Assembly (NCBI GenBank): GCA_944320385.1
Contig: CALUHH010000018.1
Span: forward strand, 1-42,494
Length of the DNA stretch: 42,494 nt
Direction: 5' to 3'
Origin: an uncultured Atopobiaceae bacterium
GTDB taxonomy: Bacteria; Actinomycetota; Coriobacteriia; Coriobacteriales; Atopobiaceae
A program made the position numbers and the translations under genes. The notes beneath the pieces are model-generated. The model saw nothing but the letters and a program-made list of their open reading frames with translations. It searched no databases and was not told where the DNA came from. Shown here piece after piece: positions 15,461-25,085 of the stretch (positions within the stretch are counted from its first letter, which is position 1; each line of letters starts with the position of its first letter).

Positions 15461-15534
15461 TAAACTGAACCTAGATACAAGGCATTTCTGAAGGGGGCGT
15501 CCGGCTCTGTCGACGCCCGGGAGAGGAGATAGGC

Positions 15535-17037
<1,503 letters not shown>

Positions 17038-17070
17038 GGCCCTTGCCGCTGACATAGCCTGATCCTCCGG

Positions 17071-17112
17071 ACGGGTTCTGAGAGCAGTTCCGTTAATGCT
17101 CGAAGAACCCGT
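17071..17112 (+). terminator. Stem-loop terminator after the isomerase-fold gene
   Basis: ACGGGTTCT (17071-17079) pairs with AGAACCCGT (17104-17112), with an inner GAGCA/TGCTC stem, followed by CTCCCTTT. It lies 34 bp past the stop. It separates the sugar cassette from leuDB, for which TAGAAT at 17147-17152 is a possible -10 box. Confidence 0.6.
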
Positions 17113-17238
17113 CTCCCTTTCGGTAAGAGCTCCCCGGCCCCGACGCTAGAATGGCGCCAACGAAAGTGAGGTGGGGTCCGCATGGCGCGAGCCGCGTCAG
17201 ACGGTTCCCTCCCGGCAGCACGTTCTTCTCGACCACGA

Positions 17239-17307
17239 GCCGCCGGGGCCATTCCCGCGCGCAGTTTTGCGAAGCAACTGTTTGAGCACGGGGATGGCCC
17301 CGGCGGC
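17239..17307 (+). repeat. Leader stem-loop of leuDB with a shared loop sequence
   Basis: GCCGCCGGGGCCATTCCC (17239-17256) pairs with 17290-17307, with one G-U pair. The loop carries CAGTTTTGCGAAGCAACTGTTTGAGC. A closely similar loop (TTTGCGCAGCAAAGCTGTTTGAGC) sits inside an unrelated stem at 25735-25816. It lies only 26 bp before the leuD ATG, so it would be in the leuDB leader if transcription starts near 17147. Confidence 0.65.
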
Positions 17308-17333
17308 ACCGAGAGCGACCAGAAAGGACAACG

Positions 17334-17840
17334 ATGCAGTTCAAAGGGACCGTCTTCCGCTACGGGCGCGACATCGACACCGACGTCATAATTCCTGCGC
17401 GCTATCTCAACACCTCGGATCCGGCTGAGCTCGCCAAGCACTGCCTCGAGGACCTCGACCCCACCTTCGTCAGCCGCGTGAAGCCGGGCGACATCGTGGT
17501 GGCCGACGAGAACTTCGGCTGCGGCTCGTCCCGCGAGCACGCGCCCGTGGCCATCAAGGCCGCCGGCGTCTCGTGCGTCATCGCCAAGAGCTTCGCGCGC
17601 ATCTTCTATCGCAACTCGATCAACATGGGCCTTCCCATCCTCGAGTGCCCCGAGGCCGTCGACGCCATCTCCGACGGCGACGTGGTCCTCGTCGACGCCG
17701 ACACCGGCGCCATCACCGACGAGACGACCGGCGCCGTCTTCCAGGCGCAGCCGTTCCCGCCGTTCATCCAGGAGATCATCAACGACGGCGGCCTGGTCGC
17801 GCGCACCAAGCGCGTCATGGCGGAGAAGGACGTGAACTAG
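17334..17840 (+). CDS. leuD: 3-isopropylmalate dehydratase, small subunit
   Basis: Encodes 168 residues with an AAAGGA ribosome site. It has the swivel-domain signature [35 protein letters not shown], then [49 protein letters not shown], both diagnostic of LeuD/HacB small subunits of the about-165-residue class that pairs with 420-residue LeuC proteins. It completes the isopropylmalate isomerase encoded with leuC at 10995-12257. leuB starts 2 bp after its stop, so the two are co-translated. The gene has its own leader hairpin, implying transcription separate from leuAC. Confidence 0.95.
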   Translation: MQFKGTVFRYGRDIDTDVIIPARYLNTSDPAELAKHCLEDLDPTFVSRVKPGDIVVADENFGCGSSREHAPVAIKAAGVSCVIAKSFARIFYRNSINMGLPILECPEAVDAISDGDVVLVDADTGAITDETTGAVFQAQPFPPFIQEIINDGGLVARTKRVMAEKDVN

Positions 17841-17842
17841 CG

Positions 17843-18973
17843 ATGGCTTCCAAGACCTACCGCATCTGCACGCTGCCGGGCGACGGCATCGGCCCCGAGA
17901 TCATCGCCGAGGGCAAGAAGGTCCTCGCCGCGCTGGGCGAGAGGTACGACGTCGAGTTCGTCTGCGAGGACCATCTGATCGGCGGCGCCGCGATCGACGC
18001 CACCACGGAGGCGGGCGGCCCGGTCTCGGCGCTGCCGCCCGAGACGCTCGAGGCGGCGCGCGCCTCCGACGCCGTCCTCCTCGCCGCGGTGGGCGGCCCC
18101 AAGTGGACCGACACCAAGGTGGGGGCCGTGCGCCCGGAGCAGGGTCTCCTGGCCATCCGCAAGGAGCTCGGGCTCTACCTCAACCTGCGTCCGGTGCGCA
18201 TGTTCGACGCGCTGATCGACGCCTCCTCGCTCAAGCCCGAGGTGCTGCACGGCGTCGACCTCATCATCGTCCGCGAGCTCACGGGCGGCCTGTACTTTGG
18301 CGGCCACGAGCGCACGATGGGCGTCGAGGGCGCCGGCGTGGGCGGGGGCCGCGGCGAGTACGCCCGCGACGTCCTCGAGTACTCCGAGTACGAGGTCGAC
18401 CGCGTGGTGCGCTGGGCCTTCGACGCGGCGCGGCGCCGCAGGGGCGTGGTCCACTCCGTCGACAAGGCCAACGTGCTCGACACCTCCCGCATGTGGCGCG
18501 AGGTCGCCCACAACATCGCCGCCGAGTATCCCGACGTGACGCTCGAGGACATGTACGTCGACAACGCCGCGATGCAGCTCATCGCCAACCCGGCGCAGTT
18601 CGACGTGCTCGTGACCGAGAACACCTTCGGCGACATCCTCTCTGACGAGGCCTCCATGCTCACGGGCTCGCTCGGCATGCTCGCCTCCGCGAGCCTGGGC
18701 GACGGCACGGCCCTCTACGAGCCGAGCCACGGATCGGCGCCCGACATCGCGGGCCAGGGCATCGCCAACCCGATCGCGCAGATCCTCTCCGTCGAGCTCA
18801 TGCTCCGTTACAGCTTTGGCATGGACGACGCCGCCGACGAGCTCGCCGCCGCGGTCACGCGCGTGCTCGACGAGGGCTGGCGCACCGTCGACATCGCCGA
18901 CGAGGGCACGCCGGCCGACAAGGTCCTCGGTACCGCCGCGATGGGAGACAAGATCGTGGAGGCCCTCGGCTAG
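17843..18973 (+). CDS. leuB: 3-isopropylmalate dehydrogenase
   Basis: Encodes 376 residues starting two bases after leuD; GAGAAGGA within the end of leuD serves as ribosome site. Motifs of the isocitrate/isopropylmalate dehydrogenase family are in order: ICTLPGDGIGPEIIAEGKKVL, AVGGPKW, EQGLLAIRKELGLYLNLRPVRMF, IIVRELTGGLYFG, VHSVDKANVLDTSRMWREV, MYVDNAAMQLIANPAQFDVLVTENTFGDILSDEASMLTGSLGMLASASLG and EPSHGSAPDIAGQGIANPIAQILS. It oxidatively decarboxylates 3-isopropylmalate with NAD+, the third leucine-specific step. Length is normal for the family (350-375). The gene ends before a perfect 17-bp hairpin. Confidence 0.95.
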   Translation: MASKTYRICTLPGDGIGPEIIAEGKKVLAALGERYDVEFVCEDHLIGGAAIDATTEAGGPVSALPPETLEAARASDAVLLAAVGGPKWTDTKVGAVRPEQGLLAIRKELGLYLNLRPVRMFDALIDASSLKPEVLHGVDLIIVRELTGGLYFGGHERTMGVEGAGVGGGRGEYARDVLEYSEYEVDRVVRWAFDAARRRRGVVHSVDKANVLDTSRMWREVAHNIAAEYPDVTLEDMYVDNAAMQLIANPAQFDVLVTENTFGDILSDEASMLTGSLGMLASASLGDGTALYEPSHGSAPDIAGQGIANPIAQILSVELMLRYSFGMDDAADELAAAVTRVLDEGWRTVDIADEGTPADKVLGTAAMGDKIVEALG

Positions 18974-19004
18974 ACGCGCATCTCCTGTGATTTGAACCCT
19001 GACG

Positions 19005-19041
19005 CTGCCCCGCCGCCTCATGAAATGAGGCGGCGGGGCAG
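19005..19041 (+). terminator. Perfect 17-bp hairpin after leuB
   Basis: CTGCCCCGCCGCCTCAT (19005-19021) pairs perfectly with 19025-19041 across a three-base GAA loop and is followed by TGTTCTGT. It lies 31 bp past the leuB stop and is the likely terminator of leuDB. Confidence 0.8.
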
Positions 19042-19046
19042 TGTTC

Positions 19047-19271
19047 TGTGCAAAACGGCCGCTCGTGATGAATTGGGGCATCCCCGCTGTGCAGAACCGC
19101 CGCTCGTGATGAATGATTCGGAGTGCCTTTGGGAGTTCAGGGCAACGTTTTCCCAGTTGACGGAAATCCACTCCGGCAGAAATGCCCCTCTGGAGCCAAA
19201 ACCATTCATCACGAGCGTCTGTTTTGCACAGCGACCACCCCCGGATTCATCACGAGCGGCCGTTTTGCACA
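19047..19271. repeat. Inverted array of a different 27-bp repeat (family B), 2 forward + 2 reverse, 41-bp period
   Basis: Forward copies are at 19047-19073 and 19088-19114, and reverse copies at 19204-19230 and 19245-19271. The steps are exactly 41 bp in both arms, the same period as family A although the sequence is unrelated (each copy begins TGTGCA and ends CGTGATGAAT). The 89-bp centre has no sequence in common with other centres. It lies between the leuB terminator and the PatB/MalY gene, ending 55 bp before that ATG. Confidence 0.85.
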
Positions 19272-19326
19272 GAGCAAGGTGGTTCGGGGTATCCTAACCC
19301 GTGGATGCAAAGAGGAGGGGACGCCC

Positions 19327-20535
19327 ATGACCTACGACTTCACCACCATCCTTGACCGCGCCGGCCATGATGCGCTCGCCGTCGACGCCATCGGGGCACC
19401 CGGCTCGGGTTACCCCGCGCCCGACGAGGGCTTTGACCCCATCCCCATGTGGGTGGCCGACATGAACTTCCCCGTGGCCCCGTCGATCACGCGCGCCATC
19501 CAGGAGCGCCTGCAGTACCCCACGTTTGGCTACTTCAGCCCGAGCGACGCCTATTACCAGGCCATCATTGACTGGCATCGCGACCGCAAGGGCGTGGGGG
19601 ACCTCTGCCCGGAGCACATCGGCTACGAGAACGGCGTGCTGGGCGGCGTGGTCTCCGCGCTCACCGCCTTTGCCGCGCCGGGCGACCCGGTGCTCGTGCA
19701 CAGCCCAACCTACGTGGGGTTCACGCACAGCCTCGAGGACAACGGCTTCAAGATCGTGCACTCGCCGCTCGTGCGCGACGAGGACGGCGTCTGGCGCATG
19801 GACTACGAGGACATGGAGCGCCGCCTCGCCGAGGAGCGCATCCACGTGGCCATCTTCTGCTCGCCGCACAACCCCTGCGGCCGCGTGTGGGAGCGCTGGG
19901 AGATCGAGCGCGCGATGGAGCTCTACGCCGCCCACGACTGCGTGGTCGTCTCCGACGAGATCTGGTCCGACATCGTGCGCCCGGGTATCACGCACATCCC
20001 CACGCAGTCGGTCTCCGAGGACGCGCGCCGGCGCACGATCGCCCTCTACGCTCCGTCCAAGACCTTCAACCTCGCCGGCCTCATCGGCAGCTATCACGTG
20101 ATCTACGACGGCTACCTGCGCGACCGCGTGACCACCAAGGGCAAGAAGACGCACTACAACAGCATGAACGTCCTCTCCCAGCACGCGCTGATCGGCGCGT
20201 ACGGCCCCGAGGGCCGCGCCTGGGCCGACGAGCTCAACCAGGTCATCGCCGGCAACGTCGACTGGGCGTGCGACTTCATCGAGCGGCGCCTGCCCGGCGT
20301 GAGCGTCTTCCGCCCCCAGGGCACCTACATGCTCTTCCTCGACTGCACGGAGTGGTGCGAGAAGAGCGGCCGCTCGATCGACGAGCTCCTGCGCGCGGGG
20401 CATCGCGTGGGCGTCTGCTGGCAGGACGGCCGCGCCTTCCACGGGCCGTGCCACATCCGCGTGAACCTCGCGCTGCCGCTCGCGCGCGTGCAGGAGGCGT
20501 TCGGCCGCCTAGAGGAGCACGTCTTCTGCGCCTAG
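19327..20535 (+). CDS. patB: PatB/MalY-type PLP aminotransferase (cystathionine beta-lyase)
   Basis: Encodes 402 residues from the ATG at 19327 (AGAGGAGGGG ribosome site); the open frame begins earlier but runs through the repeat array. A fold-type I PLP enzyme with the MalY/PatB hallmarks: PIPMWVADMNFPVAPSITRAI near the start, YENGVLGGVVSALTAFAAPGDPVLVHSPTY, FCSPHNPCGRVW, VVVSDEIWSDIV and the PLP lysine Lys245 in LYAPSKTFNLAGL. The C-terminal GVCWQDGRAFHGPCHIRVNLALP is also typical. Such enzymes cleave cystathionine or cysteine-type C-S bonds, giving homocysteine or sulfide plus pyruvate. TATCCT at 19290-19295 is a possible -10 box. It converges with the hypothetical gene at 20571-21275. Confidence 0.88.
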   Translation: MTYDFTTILDRAGHDALAVDAIGAPGSGYPAPDEGFDPIPMWVADMNFPVAPSITRAIQERLQYPTFGYFSPSDAYYQAIIDWHRDRKGVGDLCPEHIGYENGVLGGVVSALTAFAAPGDPVLVHSPTYVGFTHSLEDNGFKIVHSPLVRDEDGVWRMDYEDMERRLAEERIHVAIFCSPHNPCGRVWERWEIERAMELYAAHDCVVVSDEIWSDIVRPGITHIPTQSVSEDARRRTIALYAPSKTFNLAGLIGSYHVIYDGYLRDRVTTKGKKTHYNSMNVLSQHALIGAYGPEGRAWADELNQVIAGNVDWACDFIERRLPGVSVFRPQGTYMLFLDCTEWCEKSGRSIDELLRAGHRVGVCWQDGRAFHGPCHIRVNLALPLARVQEAFGRLEEHVFCA

Positions 20536-20570
20536 GCGCTCGCGGGCGGCGTCGTGCGCCTGTCCCCTCG

Positions 20571-21275
20571 TCACAGGAGCGTGCCCTCGGCAAAGCCTCG
20601 GTCCACCTCTGCCTGAAAGAGCGGGGTCACGAGGTTCTCCCCGTCGGGAATCTTGCGCCCGTAGGCCACGAGCTGCTCGGACGTCGCGATGACGGTGCGC
20701 GCGCAGAACTCCTTCGCCTGCTGCGCGATGAGGGGGAGCGCCCAGCTCGCGGGCTCCTGGGAGAGGTGGATCGTCATGCCGCTCGTGACGATGCCGCCCT
20801 TGAAGGGGAGCAGCGTGAGGAGCATGAGCGAGGGAATGTGGTGCACGTGGCTGTCCGCGGGGTCCTGGCTCGCGCCCACGACGAAGAGGTGGGTGCGGTT
20901 CATGTAGACCACGCTGTCCTCGCTGGCGTCCACGACCGTGAACATGTCGCGCACCGCCCAGCGCCACGGACGCGCGCAGTCGAGGTGCTCCTGCGTGAGC
21001 CGCATCGGGTTGTCGCGCACAAAGTCCCCGACGATGCCCCGATTGCGCCAGAGCGCGTCGGCGACCTGCCCGCCGTGCTCGTAGAGCATGCACGGGGCTC
21101 CCGGGCGCTCGCGCAGAGCGTCCGGGTCAACGATGCCCAGGCGGTCGTTCGCATAGACGAGAAGCGCGTTGATCGTGTCGTAGAAAAGACGTGCGTCATC
21201 GTCGTCCATGTGGGAGTAGGGGACGTAGACGGCTGCGACGGCGTCACCGCTCGGCGTCTTCCAGTGCATGCTCAT
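20571..21275 (-). CDS. Conserved-looking hypothetical protein
   Basis: Encodes 234 residues from an ATG with an AAGGAGG ribosome site; I do not recognise the family. It has no signal peptide or membrane helix and looks cytoplasmic. Features include a DDDDAR stretch near residue 24, a Cys in APCMLYEHGGQ, NRTHLFVVGASQDPADSHVHHIPSLMLLTLLPFKGGIVTSGM (about 125-167) with a DSHVHHIPS cluster that could bind a metal, and a hydrophobic middle ending HLSQEPASWALPLIAQQAKEFCART. The His-rich stretch followed by GG and the well-formed ribosome site argue for a real gene. It lies between the convergent patB gene and a tandem GNAT gene; a 142-bp gap argues against tight coupling to the latter. Confidence 0.7.
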   Translation of the reverse strand: MSMHWKTPSGDAVAAVYVPYSHMDDDDARLFYDTINALLVYANDRLGIVDPDALRERPGAPCMLYEHGGQVADALWRNRGIVGDFVRDNPMRLTQEHLDCARPWRWAVRDMFTVVDASEDSVVYMNRTHLFVVGASQDPADSHVHHIPSLMLLTLLPFKGGIVTSGMTIHLSQEPASWALPLIAQQAKEFCARTVIATSEQLVAYGRKIPDGENLVTPLFQAEVDRGFAEGTLL

Positions 21276-21335
21276 GGTGCCTCCTTCGGTCGGGTGCGAA
21301 GGAGGCTACCAGCCCCGGTCGCGCGGCGTCTGCCA

Positions 21336-21356
21336 CGCAGCTTGCGCGAAGCTGCG
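21336..21356 (-). terminator. Possible terminator between GNAT and hypothetical genes
   Basis: CGCAGCTT (21336-21343) pairs perfectly with AAGCTGCG (21349-21356) across five bases, about 60 bp past the GNAT stop on the minus strand. There is no U-run, so the call is tentative. Confidence 0.35.
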
Positions 21357-21417
21357 CCCCGAGGTCAGGACGGCGTGCCGAAGGGAGAACCGTCAGAGAA
21401 GTCCGCGAGCGGCGCCC

Positions 21418-22041
21418 CTAGGCCCGCGTGCGGTCGGCCTCGGCCAGCTTGGCGAAAATGATGCGCCACGCCGCGTCGTTTTTCTCGCCAAACGTCGACG
21501 GCTCGGCGGCAAAGGCAGGCGGCATGGGTCCTGTGTAGGGAACAAACCCCAGCTTGAGGTACATGCCGCAGGCCGGCCAGCTCTCCGTCTGCGTGGTGAG
21601 GTAGAGCGGCGGCTCGCCCGCGGGCACCAGCTCGTCAAAGAGGCGGATGGTCTGGAGCATGAGCGCGCGGGCCAGCCCGCGACGCTGGTGGGCCGGGTCC
21701 ACGCCCACCCAGTGCACGCGTAGGCGCGGCTCGCCGAAGTGGTCTCCCCGCCACAGCGAGCTCGTGCCGGCGAGCTCGCCCCTCTCGTCCACCACGAGGA
21801 TCATCTGACGGGAGAGCGCCGCGGGGTCGGTCTCGTAGGTCCGCTCGAAGTAGGCGAGCCCCTCATCGAAGGACGGCAGCTGGCCGAGAAGGACGTGGAG
21901 CCGCACCCACGGCTCGCGGAAGCGCGGCTCCCAGGTCGCGAAGCGATAGCCCGCCGGCAGCGCGACGTCGGCGACGGGCTCGCGGTCCCCGAGCACCATG
22001 AGCACGGGGACGTGGGGCACGCTGGTGTCAAGCACGGTCAT
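21418..22041 (-). CDS. GNAT-family N-acetyltransferase
   Basis: Encodes 207 residues. After a 30-residue extension comes a GNAT domain: ILVVDERGELAGTSSLWR (strand 4 and turn), LRVHWVGVDPAHQRRGLARALMLQTIRLFDEL, in which HQRRGLA is the acetyl-CoA pyrophosphate-binding Q/R-x-x-G-x-G/A loop, and YLTTQTESWPACGMYLKLGFVPY for the last strand with the typical A-x-x-x-Y-x-K-x-GF ending. Substrate unknown. The ribosome site (GAGGTGATC) is moderate. It lies 48 bp downstream of the MgtA-type ATPase gene in the same direction, so may be read from the same mRNA, though no functional link is apparent. Confidence 0.85.
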   Translation of the reverse strand: MTVLDTSVPHVPVLMVLGDREPVADVALPAGYRFATWEPRFREPWVRLHVLLGQLPSFDEGLAYFERTYETDPAALSRQMILVVDERGELAGTSSLWRGDHFGEPRLRVHWVGVDPAHQRRGLARALMLQTIRLFDELVPAGEPPLYLTTQTESWPACGMYLKLGFVPYTGPMPPAFAAEPSTFGEKNDAAWRIIFAKLAEADRTRA

Positions 22042-22089
22042 GCGGCGATCACCTCGGGGTCTCGTTGTCGCGGCGCGGGCGCCCCCATC

Positions 22090-24819
22090 TTACAGCAGCG
22101 TCCCGTTACGGCGGACGAAGCGCCGGCGCGCGGCCAGGAGGGCCGCGGCGTAGAGCGTCACGATAGCCGCGAGCAGGACAAAGTACCCCAGCGGGAGCGG
22201 CGCGAGGTCAAGCGCCGCGCCGAGCGGCGTGAACGGCAGCGCGGTGACGAGGGCGACGCCCGCCGCGCCGAGTGCCGTGAGGGGTGCCGCCGCCCGACTC
22301 CCCACGAACGGCGCCCGCTGCGTGCGGACGAGGTGGACCGCCAGCGTCTGCGTCCACATGCTCTCGACGAGCCAGCCCGCCTGGAACGTCGCCACAAAGA
22401 GGGCCCGTCCGGCATCGTCGAGCGCGCCCCAGGGGCCTCCTGCGACGCCGGGGCACACCACGAAGAAGAGGGCGGCAAACGTCACGAGATCGAAGACCGA
22501 GCTCACCGGGCCAAAGGCGACCATGAAGCGACGGATTGACGCCCCGTCCCATCTGCGTGGATCGCGAACCAGCTCGTCGTCCACGCGGTCCCAGGGAAGC
22601 GCCGTGCAGGTCACGTCATAGACCAGGTTGAGGAGCAGGAGCTGGACCGCGCTCATGGGGAGGAAGGGCAGCAGCGTGGCGGCCGTCAGCACGGAGAAGA
22701 TGTTCCCGAAGTTGGAGCTCACGGTCATCTTCACGTACTTGGTCATGTTGGCGAGCGTCCTGCGCCCGCAGACGATTCCGCGCTCGAGCACGAGGAGGTC
22801 CTTTTCCAGCAGGATGAGGTCGGCCGCCTCGCGGGCGACGTCGACCGCGGAGTCGACGGAGATGCCGCAGTCGGAGGCAACCATCGCCGCGGCGTCGTTC
22901 ACGCCGTCCCCCATGAAGCCGACGACGCGACCGTCCTCCCTGAGCGCACTCACGACGCGCGCCTTCTGCGAGGGCGAGAGCTTGGCGAGGACCGAGACCT
23001 CCCGGAGACGTCGGACGAGCGCCCCATCGTCGAGAAGATCGATGTCGGCGCCCGTGAGCACCTCGTCCGCGGGGATGCCGATCGAGCGGCACACGTGCGC
23101 CGCCACGCGCGCGGAGTCCCCGGTGAGGACCTTGGTCTCGACGCCGTGGGCCGCAAGCGCCGCGACCGCCTCCGCCGCGCTCGCCTTGGGCGGGTCCAGA
23201 AACGCGAGAAGCCCCACGAGCGTCATGTCCCTCTCGTCCGCGGTGGTGAGGCTCCCCACCCCGGCGGGGTCGTCTTTGAGCGCCACCCCGAGGACGCGCA
23301 TGCCCCGGGCGGCCAGGGCCTGCGCGCGTGTCGCGACCTCAGCGGCCAGCGCGGGGCCGAGGGGCACGACCCTCCCGTCGAGCTCGGCGGACGAGCACGC
23401 GTCGAGCACCTCCTCAAGCGCCCCCTTGCAGATCATGAGCGTCTCTCCCGTCCCGTCGCCCACCACGACGCTGAGACGCCGGCGCTCGAAGTCGAAGGGC
23501 AGCTCGTCGACGAGGTCGTACCGGTCGCACAGCTCCTCGACGGACGGGTCGACCTCGAGCGCCCGCCGCAGGATGGCCGAGTCGATGAGGTTCTTGACGC
23601 CCGTCCCGAAGAAGCTGTTCACGAAGGCGGCGCGCAGCACGCCCACGTCCTCCTTACCGCGAACGTCGAGGTGACGCTCGAGGGCCACGCGGTCCTCGGT
23701 GAGGGTCCCCGTCTTGTCGCAGCAGAGCACGTCGACGGCCCCGAGGTCGGAGATGGCGTCGAGCCTCTTCACAATCACCTTGTCGCGCGAGAGGTCGAGC
23801 GCCCCCTTGCCGAGGCAGCACGTCACGAGCACGGGGAGCATCTCCGGGGTGAGGCCCACCGCCACGGAGAGCGAGAAGAGCAGCGCGTCCACCCAGTTGC
23901 CCTTGGTGAGCCCGGACACGAGAACCACCGCCGGCACCATGACGAGCATGAGGACCACGAGCAGGCGGCTCGTGCGGGCGACGCCCTCTCCCGAAGCGGT
24001 CGTGCGCCCGCGCCCTTCCGCGGAGGCGAGGCCCGAGGCGGTCTCGCCGATGAGGGTCGCGGCCCCCGTTGCCACCACCACGCCCGTGGCGGCGCCCGAG
24101 ATCACGCTGCTGCCCAGGAAGGCGAGGTCGTCGAGGTCGGTGAGCGGGGCGTTCGCGGCCGCTCCCTCGGCGAGCTCGCGGCGCTTCTCGACGCTCTCGG
24201 ACTCTCCCGTGAGCGCCGACTGGCTCACGAAGAGGTCGCGCGAGAAGATCAGGCGCAGGTCTGCCGGGGCGAGGTCTCCCGAGGACAGGTGGACGACGTC
24301 GCCCACCACGAGCTCGTCGATGGGCAGCTCCACGCGGCCGACGCGCTGGCGCTCGACGCAGCACGTGGTCTCGACCATCTCGGCGAGGGCCGCGGCGGCG
24401 GTGCCGGTCCGCTCGCCCTGGACGAACCTCAGCGCCGCCGAGACCGCCACCATCACGGCGATGATGGCGGGCGTGGTGAGGTCGCGGGCGCCCGGTCGGG
24501 CGAAGACCCAGTCCGTGAGCACGGAGACGACGGCGATGAGCACGAGAATGCCGGTGAAGGGGTCGAGGAACGCAGCGAGCACGCGCCGTGGGAGCGACGG
24601 GCGCCCGGCGCCCCCGAGGCGGTTCTCGCCCCAGAAGGCGCGCATCCGCTCGACCTCGTCCTCCGCGAGGCCGGAGGCGCGCGTGCCGAGCTCGCCGAGG
24701 ACCTCGTCGGGCGAGAGAGCCGCGACGTGGCGGAGCCAGTCGGCGCCGGGGCGGGACGCGCCGGGAGTGACGTTCTTGCGGCGTGCGAGGGCACGCGAGA
24801 GGAGGGTGGCCAGCAGCAT
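22090..24819 (-). CDS. mgtA: Magnesium-translocating P-type ATPase (MgtA/P3B type)
   Basis: Encodes 909 residues from the ATG at 24819 (GAGGTGG site); a TTG five codons upstream is possible. Motifs in order: cation-ATPase N-domain (about 30-100), the actuator TGES in SQSALTGESESVEKR, the phosphorylated Asp368 in CCDKTGTLTEDRV, the KGALEEVLDAC nucleotide-binding loop, TGDSARVAAHVC and GDGVNDAAAMVASDCGISVDSAVDVAREAADLILLEKDL. Ten membrane helices are expected, with TM5-6 (MTVSSNFGNIFSVLTAATLLPFLPMSAVQLLLLNLVYDVTCTALPWDRVDDE) strongly typical of MgtA/MgtB, which import Mg2+ at low concentration. A 29-codon ORF and a hairpin lie between it and the probable promoter, suggesting leader-mediated control. 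Confidence 0.93.
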   Translation of the reverse strand: MLLATLLSRALARRKNVTPGASRPGADWLRHVAALSPDEVLGELGTRASGLAEDEVERMRAFWGENRLGGAGRPSLPRRVLAAFLDPFTGILVLIAVVSVLTDWVFARPGARDLTTPAIIAVMVAVSAALRFVQGERTGTAAAALAEMVETTCCVERQRVGRVELPIDELVVGDVVHLSSGDLAPADLRLIFSRDLFVSQSALTGESESVEKRRELAEGAAANAPLTDLDDLAFLGSSVISGAATGVVVATGAATLIGETASGLASAEGRGRTTASGEGVARTSRLLVVLMLVMVPAVVLVSGLTKGNWVDALLFSLSVAVGLTPEMLPVLVTCCLGKGALDLSRDKVIVKRLDAISDLGAVDVLCCDKTGTLTEDRVALERHLDVRGKEDVGVLRAAFVNSFFGTGVKNLIDSAILRRALEVDPSVEELCDRYDLVDELPFDFERRRLSVVVGDGTGETLMICKGALEEVLDACSSAELDGRVVPLGPALAAEVATRAQALAARGMRVLGVALKDDPAGVGSLTTADERDMTLVGLLAFLDPPKASAAEAVAALAAHGVETKVLTGDSARVAAHVCRSIGIPADEVLTGADIDLLDDGALVRRLREVSVLAKLSPSQKARVVSALREDGRVVGFMGDGVNDAAAMVASDCGISVDSAVDVAREAADLILLEKDLLVLERGIVCGRRTLANMTKYVKMTVSSNFGNIFSVLTAATLLPFLPMSAVQLLLLNLVYDVTCTALPWDRVDDELVRDPRRWDGASIRRFMVAFGPVSSVFDLVTFAALFFVVCPGVAGGPWGALDDAGRALFVATFQAGWLVESMWTQTLAVHLVRTQRAPFVGSRAAAPLTALGAAGVALVTALPFTPLGAALDLAPLPLGYFVLLAAIVTLYAAALLAARRRFVRRNGTLL

Positions 24820-24850
24820 GGCGCCACCTCGCAATCCCGGGATACGAGAA

Positions 24851-24869
24851 GGGCCGCTCGTGGCGGCCC
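24851..24869 (-). promoter_or_regulatory. Hairpin between leader ORF and mgtA
   Basis: GGGCCGC (24851-24857) pairs with GCGGCCC (24863-24869) across five bases, and on the minus strand it is followed by TTCTCGT. It lies 24 bp after the leader ORF stop and about 30 bp before the mgtA ATG, where an attenuator or a ribosome-site-occluding stem would be expected. Confidence 0.4.
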
Positions 24870-24893
24870 GTGGGAGTGCTTCTTGAGCGTGCG

Positions 24894-24983
24894 CTATGCG
24901 CGGCGGCGCCAGCCGTCCCGACCGGCAGGCGTCTCTCCCATGAACCTTGTTGCAACGTGTCTGAGACTGTGACTGTCACTCAT
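24894..24983 (-). CDS. Possible 29-residue leader peptide upstream of mgtA
   Basis: A short frame starting MSDSHSLRHVATRF and ending WRRRA, with a strong ribosome site (GGGAGGTGG, 7 bases before the ATG). It starts about 50 bp downstream of a plausible promoter and ends 74 bp before the mgtA start, followed by a hairpin. Position and ribosome site fit a regulatory leader like mgtL of enterobacteria, but the sequence is not proline-rich like MgtL and shows no homology I recognise. Arginine and histidine are enriched. It is too short to judge by composition alone. Confidence 0.45.
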   Translation of the reverse strand: MSDSHSLRHVATRFMGETPAGRDGWRRRA

Positions 24984-25036
24984 GGGAAAACCACCTCCCT
25001 CGGGTCCGGGCGCGCGCCCGCCGCTCTGCTCCGGTC

Positions 25037-25065
25037 AGTATGCCCAATTCGCCGGCATTTCACAA
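25037..25065 (-). promoter_or_regulatory. Candidate mgtA promoter
   Basis: On the minus strand TTGTGA (25065-25060) and CATACT (25042-25037) are separated by 17 bp, an acceptable -35/-10 pair. It lies just past the nrdG stop and upstream of the leader ORF. The -35 lies within a GCCGGC...GCCGGC stem (25051-25074) that could also terminate nrdG. Confidence 0.4.
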
Positions 25066-25085
25066 CCTGCCGGCCTCAATCGTGT

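Noticed and set aside
24820..25085. Mg2+ riboswitch (M-box) upstream of mgtA
   Set aside because: None of the conserved M-box core sequences can be recognised on the minus strand; a short ORF plus hairpin is the better-supported leader.
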